48,347 bases of DNA from the NCBI GenBank assembly GCA_944323925.1, contig CALUUI010000016.1, forward strand, positions 1 to 48,347, written 5' to 3'. Source of the DNA: Candidatus Gastranaerophilales bacterium (lineage in GTDB: Bacteria > Cyanobacteriota > Vampirovibrionia > Gastranaerophilales > Gastranaerophilaceae). Shown piece after piece: positions 24,181 to 32,585 of the stretch. Within the stretch, counting starts at the first letter, position 1, and the number at the start of each line of letters is the position of its first letter. The position numbers and the translations under genes are program-made. The notes below the pieces were generated by a model. That model saw nothing but the letters and a program-made list of their open reading frames with translations. It ran no database searches and was not told where the DNA came from.

Positions 24181-24483
24181 ATGATGAAAAAGATTTTTTT
24201 GTACAAATTATTATTACCATTAGCAATATGCATAACACTACCGGTAAATGCTGCAGGTATAAATTATGCAGTAACAGTCGGAACAGGATTTAACCAACCT
24301 ATTTTTATAGTGGATCCATATACTATGGATTTTTATTCTCCATATTATATGTTTAATCGCCCTTACTACAGAACTTTCGGGGCACCGCCACATATTATGC
24401 CACCACCTCCACCACACGCTGGGATTCATCGACATCCCCCAGCTCCACCAATAAAAATTAAATTTAATCATATACGACACTAA
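24181..24483 (+). CDS. Small secreted His/Pro-rich protein
   Basis: A 100-aa protein with a signal peptide (about residues 1-24, PVNA|AG). The mature part has an aromatic/Pro-rich centre (DPYTMDFYSPYYMFNRPYY) and a His/Pro-rich tail (PPPPPHAGIHRHPPAPP, ending NHIRH) that could bind metal ions. Tandem ATG codons at 24181 and 24184 follow AAAGG. It stands alone between yqeK and the trmD terminator region, and has its own terminator. Unknown family. Confidence 0.6.
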   Translation: MMKKIFLYKLLLPLAICITLPVNAAGINYAVTVGTGFNQPIFIVDPYTMDFYSPYYMFNRPYYRTFGAPPHIMPPPPPHAGIHRHPPAPPIKIKFNHIRH

Positions 24484-24527
24484 CTAAATTCATTCTCGCA
24501 TTTATTCCACTCTTTATTCAAAACTCT

Positions 24528-24549
24528 GCGGCTTTGCCGCTTTTTTTTT
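24528..24549 (+). terminator. Rho-independent terminator
   Basis: GCGGC-TTT-GCCGC followed by nine T. It ends the His/Pro-rich gene. Confidence 0.85.
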
Positions 24550-25219
24550 AGCTTAATAAATCTGGTCGTCTTTGCTTTGTACGCTCAATCTTTTGTTGCA
24601 TTCTATATTCATTAATTTCTTTATGATTGCCATTTAAAAGTACATCAGGAACTTTATACCCTCTAAAATTTCTTGGCTTTGTATATTGAGGATACTCTAA
24701 CAATCCATCAGAGAAACTATCATCTTCCATTGACTCAATTTTTCCCAATGTTCCTTCTAACCTTCTGCTTATACTATCTATTAAGCACAAAGCAGGGAGT
24801 TCTCCTCCTGTCAAAACAAAATCACCAATTGATACTTCTCTTGGTTTTATAATTTCTCTTATACGTTCATCAAATCCCTCATAATGTCCGCATAATAGGA
24901 TTATTTGACTGTACTTAGAAAACTCATCACATAGTTTTGTATTAAATACTTCTCCTTGTGGAGTAAGCATAATAGTACAGGTATTTTCAAGTTTTTCTAC
25001 TGCCTCATAAGCATCTACATAAGGTTGTGGCATTAAGACCATACCTGCGCCACCACCATAAGGGGTATCATCTACTTTTTTATGTTTATTTTCAGTATAA
25101 TCCCTAGGATTTATAGTATTAACAGTTATAATGCCGGCTTCAACAGCTCGTTTCATTATGCTGTATTGAAAGTTAGCCTCGACCATTTCTGGAAAGAGTG
25201 TTAATACATCAAACCTCAT
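24548..25219 (-). CDS. trmD: tRNA (guanine-N1)-methyltransferase
   Basis: A 223-aa SPOUT methyltransferase that makes m1G37 next to the anticodon and prevents frameshifting. MRFDVLTLFPEMVEA, DDTPYGGGAGMVLMP and the knotted SAM site (LLCGHYEGFDERI, SIGDFVLTGGELPAL) are diagnostic. DSFSDGLLEYPQYTKPRNFRG follows. It overlaps rimM by four bases and ends the three-gene operon (zinc-ribbon protein, rimM, trmD). rpsP, a usual neighbour, is not in the operon. Confidence 0.97.
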   Translation of the reverse strand: MRFDVLTLFPEMVEANFQYSIMKRAVEAGIITVNTINPRDYTENKHKKVDDTPYGGGAGMVLMPQPYVDAYEAVEKLENTCTIMLTPQGEVFNTKLCDEFSKYSQIILLCGHYEGFDERIREIIKPREVSIGDFVLTGGELPALCLIDSISRRLEGTLGKIESMEDDSFSDGLLEYPQYTKPRNFRGYKVPDVLLNGNHKEINEYRMQQKIERTKQRRPDLLS

Positions 25220-25728
25220 TCAAGAAGTCCTTCCATATCAGTCAATTCGATTTTTCTAGCCTTTACATCTACATTTGTAACTATTGCTTTTACAAATGGA
25301 ACTAAAGATATATTATCTGATTTTGTTTTAACAGAAAGCAAATCAGTTGCACCATTATTGGAAACTCCGGTTACAACACCAGAAAATACACCTTTCATAT
25401 AAACTTCCATTCCTATCAGATCATTTATCAAAAACTCATCTTCATCTAAACTTTCATTTGCTTTTTCTTTTTCTATATATAAAGAACAGCCCTTAAATAC
25501 TATTATATCGTTTATGTTATTGTACTCCTTAAATTTAGCTATAGCAGATTTTGGAGTAAATTTAACATATTCCAAATGTAATTGCACAAAATCACTATCG
25601 GTCTTAACATAAACCGTAGATAGAGTTTGAATAAAAACTTCACGCCCTTTAGAATAGCCTAGTTTAAATTCACCTTTTATACCATGGAAATTTAGTATTT
25701 TCCCAAAAGAAATATACTTACTCTTCAT
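25216..25728 (-). CDS. rimM: Ribosome maturation factor RimM
   Basis: A 170-aa 16S rRNA-processing factor for the 30S head, binding S19. The N-terminal beta-barrel domain opens with ISFGKILNFHGIKGEFKLGYS, and the C-terminal PRC-barrel domain contains DEFLINDLIGMEVYMKGVFSGVVTGVSNNGATDLL and LVPFVKAIVTNVDVKARKIEL. The first 11 bases overlap the end of the zinc-ribbon gene, and the last four overlap trmD, showing tight coupling. Confidence 0.95.
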   Translation of the reverse strand: MKSKYISFGKILNFHGIKGEFKLGYSKGREVFIQTLSTVYVKTDSDFVQLHLEYVKFTPKSAIAKFKEYNNINDIIVFKGCSLYIEKEKANESLDEDEFLINDLIGMEVYMKGVFSGVVTGVSNNGATDLLSVKTKSDNISLVPFVKAIVTNVDVKARKIELTDMEGLLE

Positions 25729-26779
25729 TTTTTACTTTTGGCTTTCTTCCACGTTTTGGTTTTGCTGGTACTTCCTCTAAAACATCTTGGTTAGGTTCAG
25801 CATCAGGAGTTTTTACTTGTTCAGCTTCAACAGCAACTTGCCCTTTATCAATAGGCTCTATTACATCATCGGCTTTCGGCGTAACTTCTTCCTTTGATTC
25901 ACTTTTTGCCTTCTCAGGTCTTGGATGCTTTGGAACCATACAGTCAGCAGGTTTATCAGCTCTGTCTTCATTCCATCGTTCTAAACCTAATTGTGCGCGG
26001 ACGAGTTTTATACCAACGTGAACACGCCACTCATCCATTTTAAGCTGTGCTGCAATTATTTTATGACAACCTATTGGAGGCAACGGTAACAATGGCTCAT
26101 ACAAACTCTTAATTGCTGTCATCTGATCCGGTGTAATTGCTAACTTCCTTTTTGGGAATGCGAGCTTTGGCAACATCATTTTCTGTCTTATTAAATTAAT
26201 ACCGAAAAATACTTTTTGTGGTTCAATTCCTAATTTGTTACCAATTAATTCATGCGCATCCGGATTAGGTAGTGGCAACATCGTTTTATACAAAACTTCA
26301 ATATTTTCTAACTGTTCTTTTGACAATAACAAAGGTTTTTGCTGCTTTTTAGGCTTATTAAACTGTTTTCTGTTATTTGGGAATCGGTTATTTTGAAATC
26401 TGTTATTTGGTCTATTATTTCCGTAAGGTTTTCTAAAACCGCCTTGAACATTTTCATGTGATTGGAAATTATCTCTACGATACCCGCTGTCACCGTAACT
26501 TTTTCTTGGCTGATAATTATTATCACGTCTAAAATCTTGTCTTTGTCTTTGTTGATATCCGCCTTGATTATAGTTATTATATCTGGGGCGTTCATAAGAA
26601 CGATCCTCACCGGCAGAATACGAACTATAACTTTGTAAAGGTTTAGCTTCATTTCCAGCTTCATTACCATTATCTGTTGTTGACGTTTTATCCGCATACA
26701 AACACTTCGGACAGATTACTCGTTTGGGGTTCTTCGTTTCGAATTCAGCACCACACTTAATGCATTTGTTGATATACAT
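25718..26779 (-). CDS. Zinc-ribbon, RG/N-rich, AT-hook protein with an internal duplication
   Basis: A 353-aa protein. Residues 1-30 form a zinc ribbon (C6-x2-C9, C23-x2-C26). Residues ~40-145 are low-complexity Arg/Asn/Gln/Tyr/Gly (YNNYNQGGYQQRQR, NNRPNNRFQNNRF), typical of RNA-binding disordered regions. Two copies of a ~58-aa unit follow (~152-210 and ~214-272), sharing LY..(M/L)LPLP....H.(L/I)I...L......V..GI.L.R. The tail is acidic and closes with KPKRGRKPK (~340-348), a classic AT-hook. Nucleic-acid binding is likely. Its place as first gene of the rimM-trmD operon suggests a role in ribosome or tRNA biology. I know no family with this layout. Confidence 0.7.
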   Translation of the reverse strand: MYINKCIKCGAEFETKNPKRVICPKCLYADKTSTTDNGNEAGNEAKPLQSYSSYSAGEDRSYERPRYNNYNQGGYQQRQRQDFRRDNNYQPRKSYGDSGYRRDNFQSHENVQGGFRKPYGNNRPNNRFQNNRFPNNRKQFNKPKKQQKPLLLSKEQLENIEVLYKTMLPLPNPDAHELIGNKLGIEPQKVFFGINLIRQKMMLPKLAFPKRKLAITPDQMTAIKSLYEPLLPLPPIGCHKIIAAQLKMDEWRVHVGIKLVRAQLGLERWNEDRADKPADCMVPKHPRPEKAKSESKEEVTPKADDVIEPIDKGQVAVEAEQVKTPDAEPNQDVLEEVPAKPKRGRKPKVKNEE

Positions 26780-26863
26780 AAATTTAAAGCCTCTTAATTA
26801 CTCAGGTTAAAAATAAATACTAATAAACTAATAAATAATACTCCTCAATAAGTGGATAAAATA

Positions 26864-26891
26864 ATTATAATATAATTATATATCTATTCAA
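26864..26891 (-). promoter_or_regulatory. Promoter of the zinc-ribbon/rimM/trmD operon
   Basis: Minus strand: TTGAAT (26891-26886), 16-base spacer, TATAAT (26869-26864). It leaves a leader of about 80 bases before the ATG at 26779. Confidence 0.6.
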
Positions 26892-26937
26892 GGCTTAAAT
26901 CAAGTATTTTAATAAAAATTAATCAAAAAAAAATTAA

Positions 26938-26968
26938 AAGCCGCTTTATTTTTTCAATAAAACGGCTT
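26938..26968 (-). terminator. Rho-independent terminator
   Basis: AAGCCG and CGGCTT arms with an AT-rich extended stem, followed on the minus strand by TTTT and a longer T-rich run. It ends the Cys-rich secreted protein gene. Confidence 0.7.
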
Positions 26969-26992
26969 ATTACGCATAAAAAGCAAGTATAA

Positions 26993-27283
26993 TTACTTAA
27001 TGCTATTTTGATGTTCCATTTGATTTTGAAGCGAATCACAAGCATCACAAGGTGCAGGTGGTGCTGCCGGGCATGGCATTGCTTCTTGACAGGATGGCTT
27101 ACATTCTTGCTTTTTGCAAGGATCGCATTCCTTTTTACATTTGCAATCACTCTTTGGGGTTTGGCATTTTGGACAGGTTCCCCAATTTGCTGGATTTAAA
27201 TATTTCCAATCAAATGCATGTGATGCTTGCGCGCTAAATGCCAATACTGATAAAATTCCTAGTACTGATAATGTTTTTTTCAT
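26993..27283 (-). CDS. Small secreted Cys-rich protein
   Basis: A 96-aa protein. Residues 1-23 are a signal peptide (ASHA|FDW). The mature ~73 residues start FDWKYLNPANWGTC and contain 11 cysteines, many paired (CPKC, CKC, CDAC), with Lys and Pro between. Either a metal-binding (metallothionein-like) or a disulphide-rich exported protein. AAGGAGGG lies upstream of the ATG. I recall similar FDW...LNP.NW...C openings in Gastranaerophilales, but cannot name a family. It has its own terminator; the upstream tlyA stop is 83 bases away. Confidence 0.65.
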   Translation of the reverse strand: MKKTLSVLGILSVLAFSAQASHAFDWKYLNPANWGTCPKCQTPKSDCKCKKECDPCKKQECKPSCQEAMPCPAAPPAPCDACDSLQNQMEHQNSIK

Positions 27284-27365
27284 TATTCCCTCCTTTATAT
27301 TTGGAGTTTATAGGATTTCTTAATTTTTGTTCATACCCGCAGCGGCAGTCTATATTGGCTATTGT

Positions 27366-28175
27366 TTATTTTAAATTTTCATGCGCACTATTTACTATTT
27401 CTTCTATATCATAGGAATTTTCAGCAGCCTCGTTTCCAAACCAGATTAAATACTCTATATTTCCAGCTGGACCTTTTATAGAGGAGTACGTTAAACCGTA
27501 TATATTAAATCCTAAAGTTTTTACGCAATCACATATTTTATTTATTACTGATTTATGAACATTTTTATCAGTAACGACTCCACCTTTTTCCACAAACTCT
27601 TTCCCTGCTTCAAATTGCGGCTTTATTAAACAAATATATTCTTGTTTTTCTTGAGACAAAAGAGTTTTTATATTTGGTAAGACTTTTGTTAAAGATATAA
27701 ATGACAAGTCAGAAACACACAATTCCGGATACGAATCATTTTCTGCATAAATATCACTAGGTGTACAAATTTTTAAATTTGTTTTTTCAACAACCTTAAC
27801 ACGGCTATCATTTCTTAATTTCCAATCAATTTGACCATAACCGACATCTACAGCATAAACAAACTTAGCACCTCTCTGCAGCAGGCAATCAGTAAAACCA
27901 CCTGTTGAAGCGCCTGCATCAAGCGCTATTTTTCCTTCAACAGATATACTAAATGTATCCAGAGCTTTTTGTAATTTAAAACCGCCTCTCGAAACATAAG
28001 GCATAGTTTTTATTACAAAATCATATTCCTTTGTCACATCAATTTGGTACCCTGCTTTGGTTATTACTTCGTCATTTACTTTTACGTCTCCTGCAAGGAT
28101 TGCAGCAGATGCCTTACTCTTTGTTTCAAAGTAACCTAAATCGGTCAAATGTTTATCTAAGCGTTCTTTTTTCAT
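27366..28175 (-). CDS. tlyA: TlyA-family rRNA methyltransferase
   Basis: A 269-aa protein. Residues 1-60 form an S4 RNA-binding domain (RLDKHLTDLGYFETKSKASAAILAGDVKVNDEVI). The remainder is an RrmJ/FtsJ-like Rossmann methyltransferase with the SAM motif ALDAGASTGGFTDCLLQRGA and VYAVDVGYGQIDWKLR. TlyA enzymes 2'-O-methylate rRNA, and some members are linked to haemolysin activity. The start overlaps the tatD-like gene by four bases. Last gene of the mutS2-tatD-tlyA operon. Confidence 0.93.
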   Translation of the reverse strand: MKKERLDKHLTDLGYFETKSKASAAILAGDVKVNDEVITKAGYQIDVTKEYDFVIKTMPYVSRGGFKLQKALDTFSISVEGKIALDAGASTGGFTDCLLQRGAKFVYAVDVGYGQIDWKLRNDSRVKVVEKTNLKICTPSDIYAENDSYPELCVSDLSFISLTKVLPNIKTLLSQEKQEYICLIKPQFEAGKEFVEKGGVVTDKNVHKSVINKICDCVKTLGFNIYGLTYSSIKGPAGNIEYLIWFGNEAAENSYDIEEIVNSAHENLK

Positions 28176-28930
28176 ATTTTAAATACTCTTTCAGCATTTT
28201 TCGTTGTTATTTCAGCTATTTCTTCAACTTTCATATTTCGTAGCTTTGCTATTTCTTTAGCAACATGAACTATATAACTTGGCTGATTTTCTTTTCCTCT
28301 ATACGGCACAGGAGCTAAATAAGGACAGTCCGTCTCAAGCATTAATCTATCAAGCGGAACATTAATTGCAACCTCTTTTAGTTCATCAGCCTTTTTAAAG
28401 GTAACAATACCACCTATGGCTAAATAGTGACCCCTTGAAACTACTTTTTCCATGAAAGTTTTATTACCTGAAAAACAATGAAAAACTACTTGTGAACCTT
28501 TATTATACTCATCTAAAATACTTAAAACATCCTCGTGAGCTTCTCGGTCGTGGACAGTTATTGGCAGCTCTAATTCATTGGCCAGTTTTATTTGTTCTAT
28601 AAAAACTTCTTTTTGTTTATCAATAAAACTCTTATCCCAGTAATAGTCTAAACCAATTTCACCTATTCCGACACACTTAGGGTGTCTTGACAATTCTTTT
28701 ATCATTACCGGATACTCATCGTCCCATTTTTCTACTTCAGAAGGAAATAACCCCAGCTCAAAATAAACATTTTTAAATTCTTCCGCTAATTCAACGATTG
28801 AAGGGTATCCCTCGGCATCAATAGCCGGAATAATAATTTTAGAAACATTATTCTCAGCAGCCTGAGCTATATAAAATTCGGGATACCCCTCAAGCATATC
28901 TATGTGTGCGTGTGTATCTATCAATTCCAT
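28172..28930 (-). CDS. TatD-family metal-dependent hydrolase
   Basis: A 252-aa TIM-barrel hydrolase. Metal ligands are visible in DTHAHID (first strand), GEIGLDYYWDKS, PITVHDREAHED, VFHCFSGN and LETDCPYLAPVPYRGKENQPSY. TatD proteins act as 3'-5' DNA exonucleases or deoxyribonucleases in quality control and possibly on D-aminoacylated substrates. It starts 17 bases after mutS2 and overlaps tlyA by four bases. Confidence 0.93.
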   Translation of the reverse strand: MELIDTHAHIDMLEGYPEFYIAQAAENNVSKIIIPAIDAEGYPSIVELAEEFKNVYFELGLFPSEVEKWDDEYPVMIKELSRHPKCVGIGEIGLDYYWDKSFIDKQKEVFIEQIKLANELELPITVHDREAHEDVLSILDEYNKGSQVVFHCFSGNKTFMEKVVSRGHYLAIGGIVTFKKADELKEVAINVPLDRLMLETDCPYLAPVPYRGKENQPSYIVHVAKEIAKLRNMKVEEIAEITTKNAERVFKI

Positions 28931-28947
28931 AATTAAAACTCTCCAAC

Positions 28948-31305
28948 CTATTTTAGCTCAACAACACTTACGCCATCGCCGCCTTCTGCCCCTTCTCCCG
29001 GTCTATATTTTGCTACATATGGAGAAGTATTTAGAAACTCTCTTATCGCACTTTTTAACGCGCCTGTACCATGCCCATGAATTATATAGACAGGTGTTAA
29101 GTTGGCAAGACTTGCTTCATCTAAAAACCCCTCTAATTCATCTAGGGCTTCTTCAACTCTATGCCCACGCAAATCAAGTGTTGACGAAAGTTCATATTTT
29201 TTAAGTTCAAAATTTTGTGTATATTGTGTAGGAAGCACAGTCTTGTAGGTTAGACCTTTATCATAAACAGCAAGTCGGTCTTTTTTTACTCTTGTATTTA
29301 TAAGTCCCATCTTTACAAAGGCATACCCGTTTTTATCCGGAATTTGAAGCAGCGTTACGCCTTGATTCAAATCTTTAATCATTACCATATCGCCAACTTT
29401 TACATTATCCCAGTCTATTTCAGTATATTTATCCTTATCTGTGAGAGTTGCAACATTACTCTTATTCTGTTGTTCCAACTTGGTTAAACGAGATAGCGAT
29501 CTTCTGGCAATTTTTTCAGACTTTTCTTCCCTCATTTCTTTTAAAATTTGTTTTATTTCAGATTTTGCAGCTTCAATTTCTTCGCTGAATTGAGCTCTTA
29601 TGCCTTTTAAAACTTTTTTCTTTTCTTTTTTATGCTCATTTAGCTGTTTTTCATAACTCTTTTTAAGTTCATCAGCCTCATCCCTCAGCTCTTGTGCTTG
29701 CTTTAAATTTTCATCAAGCTCCTGCTTTGTATTCTGAAGTTTTTCAACGACAAGAGAGGAATTGTCTCTTTGTTGAGAAAGCAGAGATTTTGCACTCTCA
29801 ACCAAATCATTACTTAACCCTAAGCCTGCAGATATTGATATTGCATTACTCAGTCCGGGGATGCCGATTATTAGGTTATAAGTCGGAGATAGCGTCTTTG
29901 TATCAAATTCAACGCACGCATTTTTAAAATAATCATTGTAATACTCAAGTGCCTTTAATTCTCCGTAGTGAGTGGTTACAACAGATAATGATGACTTATT
30001 CGCCAACTCCTTTAAAATAACTTCAGCCAAAATTGCACCCTCTTGAGGGTCTGTTCCGGCACAGATTTCATCTATTAGAATAAAACTGTCAGCATTAGCG
30101 TTATTTAGAATTTCAATTAGCACTTTCATATGAGATGAGAATGTTGAAAGATTTTGTAATATATTTTGCTCATCACCAATATCGGCAAAAACTTTTTCAA
30201 ACGGATAAATTTTAGCACCAAGGCAAGGGAGAAACAGACCGGATTTTGTCATTAATAAAAACAATCCGACTGTTTTTAGTGCTACAGTTTTTCCGCCTGT
30301 GTTAGAACCCGTTATGATAATGGATTTATAACCTTCACCTATTTCAAAGTCATTTTCAACGATATGCTCTACTGCCCCAATTAGCAAAGGGTGACGCATT
30401 TTGTCGATTTTTACTACTTTTTCAGTTACAAGCTCAGGCTCTACTGATTTTGTTTTTATGGCATACCTTGCTTTCGCAAAATGGAAATCAATTTCAGCCA
30501 GAATTTTTTCCGTTTCCAGAAGTTTTGGTAAATCGTGTCTTACTTCACGACTTAGAGCTGTTAATATTCTTATTATTTCAGCATAAATTTTTGTTTTAAG
30601 TTCTCGGATTTTATTATTTATCGGAACAATTTGCTGCGGTTCAATATAAAAAGTTCTGCTTGTCGCCGATACATCGTGGACAATTCCTGGGACTTTACTT
30701 TTCGAGGATGCTCTTACCTGAAATACAACCCTATCGTCTCTTATCGTATATATTTGTTCTTGCAAATACTTTGAAAATTCAGGACTGTTTAAAAGGTCAT
30801 TAACACTTGTACGCAAATGTGCTTCTGTATCTCTTAGAGAAGAATATAATCCGGCAAGCTCAGGAGTTGCATTTTGTTTAACATTATGAGCCTCATCAAA
30901 TGTGTCTGCAATTCTATCTTCTAGCTCTTTATTCACATAAAGAGGAAATGCCAAATTATTTAACTTTGAATTATACTCTGAATTCTCCTTCAAAAAATTC
31001 CTTACTAAACGAGAAGTCCGCATAGTTTTTGAAATATCTATTAACTCTTCTTCTACAAAATACTCATTTTTTAAGGTTAATTCCGAAATTGCCATTACAA
31101 AATCCATAGGAACTTCAGTACCCATATCTAAAATTTTTAATGTTTCTGACGTATAATCCAACTGCTCTTGGATTTTAGATGGCTCTTTAAGAGGTAATAA
31201 GTTTAAACATAAAGGCTTAGACTGTGACAATTTAGTACATTCTGACAGTCTTTCAAGTATTTTATCATATTCTAATGCTTTAAGTGTTTTAGTTGGGATT
31301 TCCAT
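28948..31305 (-). CDS. mutS2: MutS2/RqcU-family ATPase
   Basis: A 785-aa protein. The N-terminal clamp and core are followed by the ABC-type ATPase (P-loop TGSNTGGKT at 332-340, Walker B ILIDEICAGTDPQEGA, THYGELKAL). A KOW-like linker and coiled coil (~510-620) come next, then a C-terminal Smr nuclease domain (DLRGHRVEEALDEL, IIHGHGTGALKSAIREFL). MutS2 acts against homologous recombination in some bacteria and rescues collided ribosomes in others. It lacks the mismatch-binding domain of MutS1. The mRNA is predicted leaderless: TACAAT lies six bases before the ATG. First gene of the operon with tatD and tlyA. Confidence 0.96.
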   Translation of the reverse strand: MEIPTKTLKALEYDKILERLSECTKLSQSKPLCLNLLPLKEPSKIQEQLDYTSETLKILDMGTEVPMDFVMAISELTLKNEYFVEEELIDISKTMRTSRLVRNFLKENSEYNSKLNNLAFPLYVNKELEDRIADTFDEAHNVKQNATPELAGLYSSLRDTEAHLRTSVNDLLNSPEFSKYLQEQIYTIRDDRVVFQVRASSKSKVPGIVHDVSATSRTFYIEPQQIVPINNKIRELKTKIYAEIIRILTALSREVRHDLPKLLETEKILAEIDFHFAKARYAIKTKSVEPELVTEKVVKIDKMRHPLLIGAVEHIVENDFEIGEGYKSIIITGSNTGGKTVALKTVGLFLLMTKSGLFLPCLGAKIYPFEKVFADIGDEQNILQNLSTFSSHMKVLIEILNNANADSFILIDEICAGTDPQEGAILAEVILKELANKSSLSVVTTHYGELKALEYYNDYFKNACVEFDTKTLSPTYNLIIGIPGLSNAISISAGLGLSNDLVESAKSLLSQQRDNSSLVVEKLQNTKQELDENLKQAQELRDEADELKKSYEKQLNEHKKEKKKVLKGIRAQFSEEIEAAKSEIKQILKEMREEKSEKIARRSLSRLTKLEQQNKSNVATLTDKDKYTEIDWDNVKVGDMVMIKDLNQGVTLLQIPDKNGYAFVKMGLINTRVKKDRLAVYDKGLTYKTVLPTQYTQNFELKKYELSSTLDLRGHRVEEALDELEGFLDEASLANLTPVYIIHGHGTGALKSAIREFLNTSPYVAKYRPGEGAEGGDGVSVVELK

Positions 31306-31311
31306 ACAATG

Positions 31312-31340
31312 ATTGTATTTTAAATACTTTTTGAATACAA
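31312..31340 (-). promoter_or_regulatory. Leaderless mutS2 promoter
   Basis: Minus strand: TTGTAT (31340-31335), 17-base spacer, TACAAT (31317-31312), then exactly six bases to the ATG at 31305. There is no room for, and no sign of, a ribosome site. Confidence 0.7.
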
Positions 31341-31356
31341 GCAGTTTTTAAATAAA

Positions 31357-31385
31357 TTGTTTTTAAGCAGATTTTTTTGTAAAAT
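31357..31385 (+). promoter_or_regulatory. Leaderless tadA promoter
   Basis: TTGTTT (31357-31362), 17-base spacer, TAAAAT (31380-31385), then exactly six bases to the ATG at 31392. The sequence between is T/A-rich with no Shine-Dalgarno. Confidence 0.65.
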
Positions 31386-31391
31386 TAAATT

Positions 31392-31826
31392 ATGAAACGG
31401 GTTATAGAAGAAGCAAAGAAGTGTTTAAATGATGTTCCTGTTGGTGCAATGATTCTTAAAGATGGTCAAATTATTGCACTTGAGCATAACCGGAAAGAAG
31501 AAAACAATGATGTAACAGCACACGCTGAAATGCTAGCGATTAAATCTGCACAAAAAATTCTAAACTCCTTCAGACTATCAGATTGCGAAATGTATGTTAC
31601 TCTTGAACCTTGTCCGATGTGTGCTTGGGCAATCCTGCAATCAGGTATAAGCAGACTTTATTTTGGTTCTTACAACCAACAATACGGAGCTTTTTCTTCA
31701 GTCCTTGATTTAAAGAAGATTGCAAATTCTAAAATCGAAGTTTTTGGCGGGATTCTAGAATCGGAATGTGATATGCTTCTTGAAACTTTTTTTGATAAAA
31801 TAAGAAGTAAGGGGTTAAGCAAGTAA
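31392..31826 (+). CDS. tadA: tRNA-specific adenosine deaminase
   Basis: A 144-aa zinc deaminase that converts A34 to inosine in tRNA-Arg(ACG). H44-A-E46 and P73-C74-x-x-C77 are the zinc and catalytic residues. The N-terminus is a little short compared with other TadA, lacking the usual MxxAxxxA opening, but the core is intact. The mRNA is predicted leaderless. The stop overlaps the next ATG by one base (TAATG). Confidence 0.93.
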   Translation: MKRVIEEAKKCLNDVPVGAMILKDGQIIALEHNRKEENNDVTAHAEMLAIKSAQKILNSFRLSDCEMYVTLEPCPMCAWAILQSGISRLYFGSYNQQYGAFSSVLDLKKIANSKIEVFGGILESECDMLLETFFDKIRSKGLSK

Positions 31827-32581
31827 TGATTACCAAAACTGAACTTGATAAACTTGTCAAAAAATATGAAACGACTGAATTTATTGGTGCTGATCCTGTA
31901 CAATTTATTCATACGCTAAAAGATAAAAAGGACATTGAGCTTCTTGGGTTTATTTCTGCACTTTTTGCTTTTGGCTCAAGAAAGGTATTTATCGAGAAAT
32001 TAAATACTTTATATAAAATTATGGGAAATGAGCCTTTAAACTATATTTTAAACGGTGATTTTTCGGAATTAAAGGGGTTTAATTACAGATTTGCAAAAAC
32101 GGAAGATGTAGTATCAATATTATCAATTCTTAAAAAACTATATTCAGAAAGTAAAGGTTTAGGAGAGCTATTTGAATATGGATACAACGTAGATAATACT
32201 ATCAAGCAGACCTTAACAACTGTTACAGACTACTTTTATTCAAATACAAAAAATATAACTCAAGGTTTTGCATTTATGTTAGCACAGCCCCAAAAAGGCG
32301 GCGCAATGAAAAGACTAAATATGTTATTACGTTGGTTTGTTAGAAAATCATCAGTGGATATTGGTATTTGGAATTTTATAAAACCATCTGAACTTCTCAT
32401 TCCACTTGACACTCATGTTGCTAATGTTTCAAGAAAAATGGGATTGCTAACAAGAAATGCAAACGATTTTAAATCAGTAATTGAATTAACAAACAACTTA
32501 AAACAATTTGACCCAAACGATCCTGTAAAATATGATTTTGCAATGTTTGGTGCAGGTATTGAAGGATTATATAAGGACTGA
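31826..32581 (+). CDS. TIGR02757 (DUF2400) family protein
   Basis: A 251-aa protein of a conserved bacterial family without a settled function. Recognisable segments: DPVQFIHTLKDKKDIELLGFISALFAFGSRKVFIEKL, PQKGGAMKRLNMLLRWFVRKSSVDIGIWNFIKPSELLIPLDTHVANVSRKMGLLTR, and FDPNDPVKYDFAMFGAGIEG. The helical layout with a closing loop resembles HhH-GPD DNA glycosylases, but this is not proof of activity. Coupled to tadA by a one-base stop/start overlap, and four bases before pheA. Confidence 0.85.
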   Translation: MITKTELDKLVKKYETTEFIGADPVQFIHTLKDKKDIELLGFISALFAFGSRKVFIEKLNTLYKIMGNEPLNYILNGDFSELKGFNYRFAKTEDVVSILSILKKLYSESKGLGELFEYGYNVDNTIKQTLTTVTDYFYSNTKNITQGFAFMLAQPQKGGAMKRLNMLLRWFVRKSSVDIGIWNFIKPSELLIPLDTHVANVSRKMGLLTRNANDFKSVIELTNNLKQFDPNDPVKYDFAMFGAGIEGLYKD

Positions 32582-32585
32582 CGCG

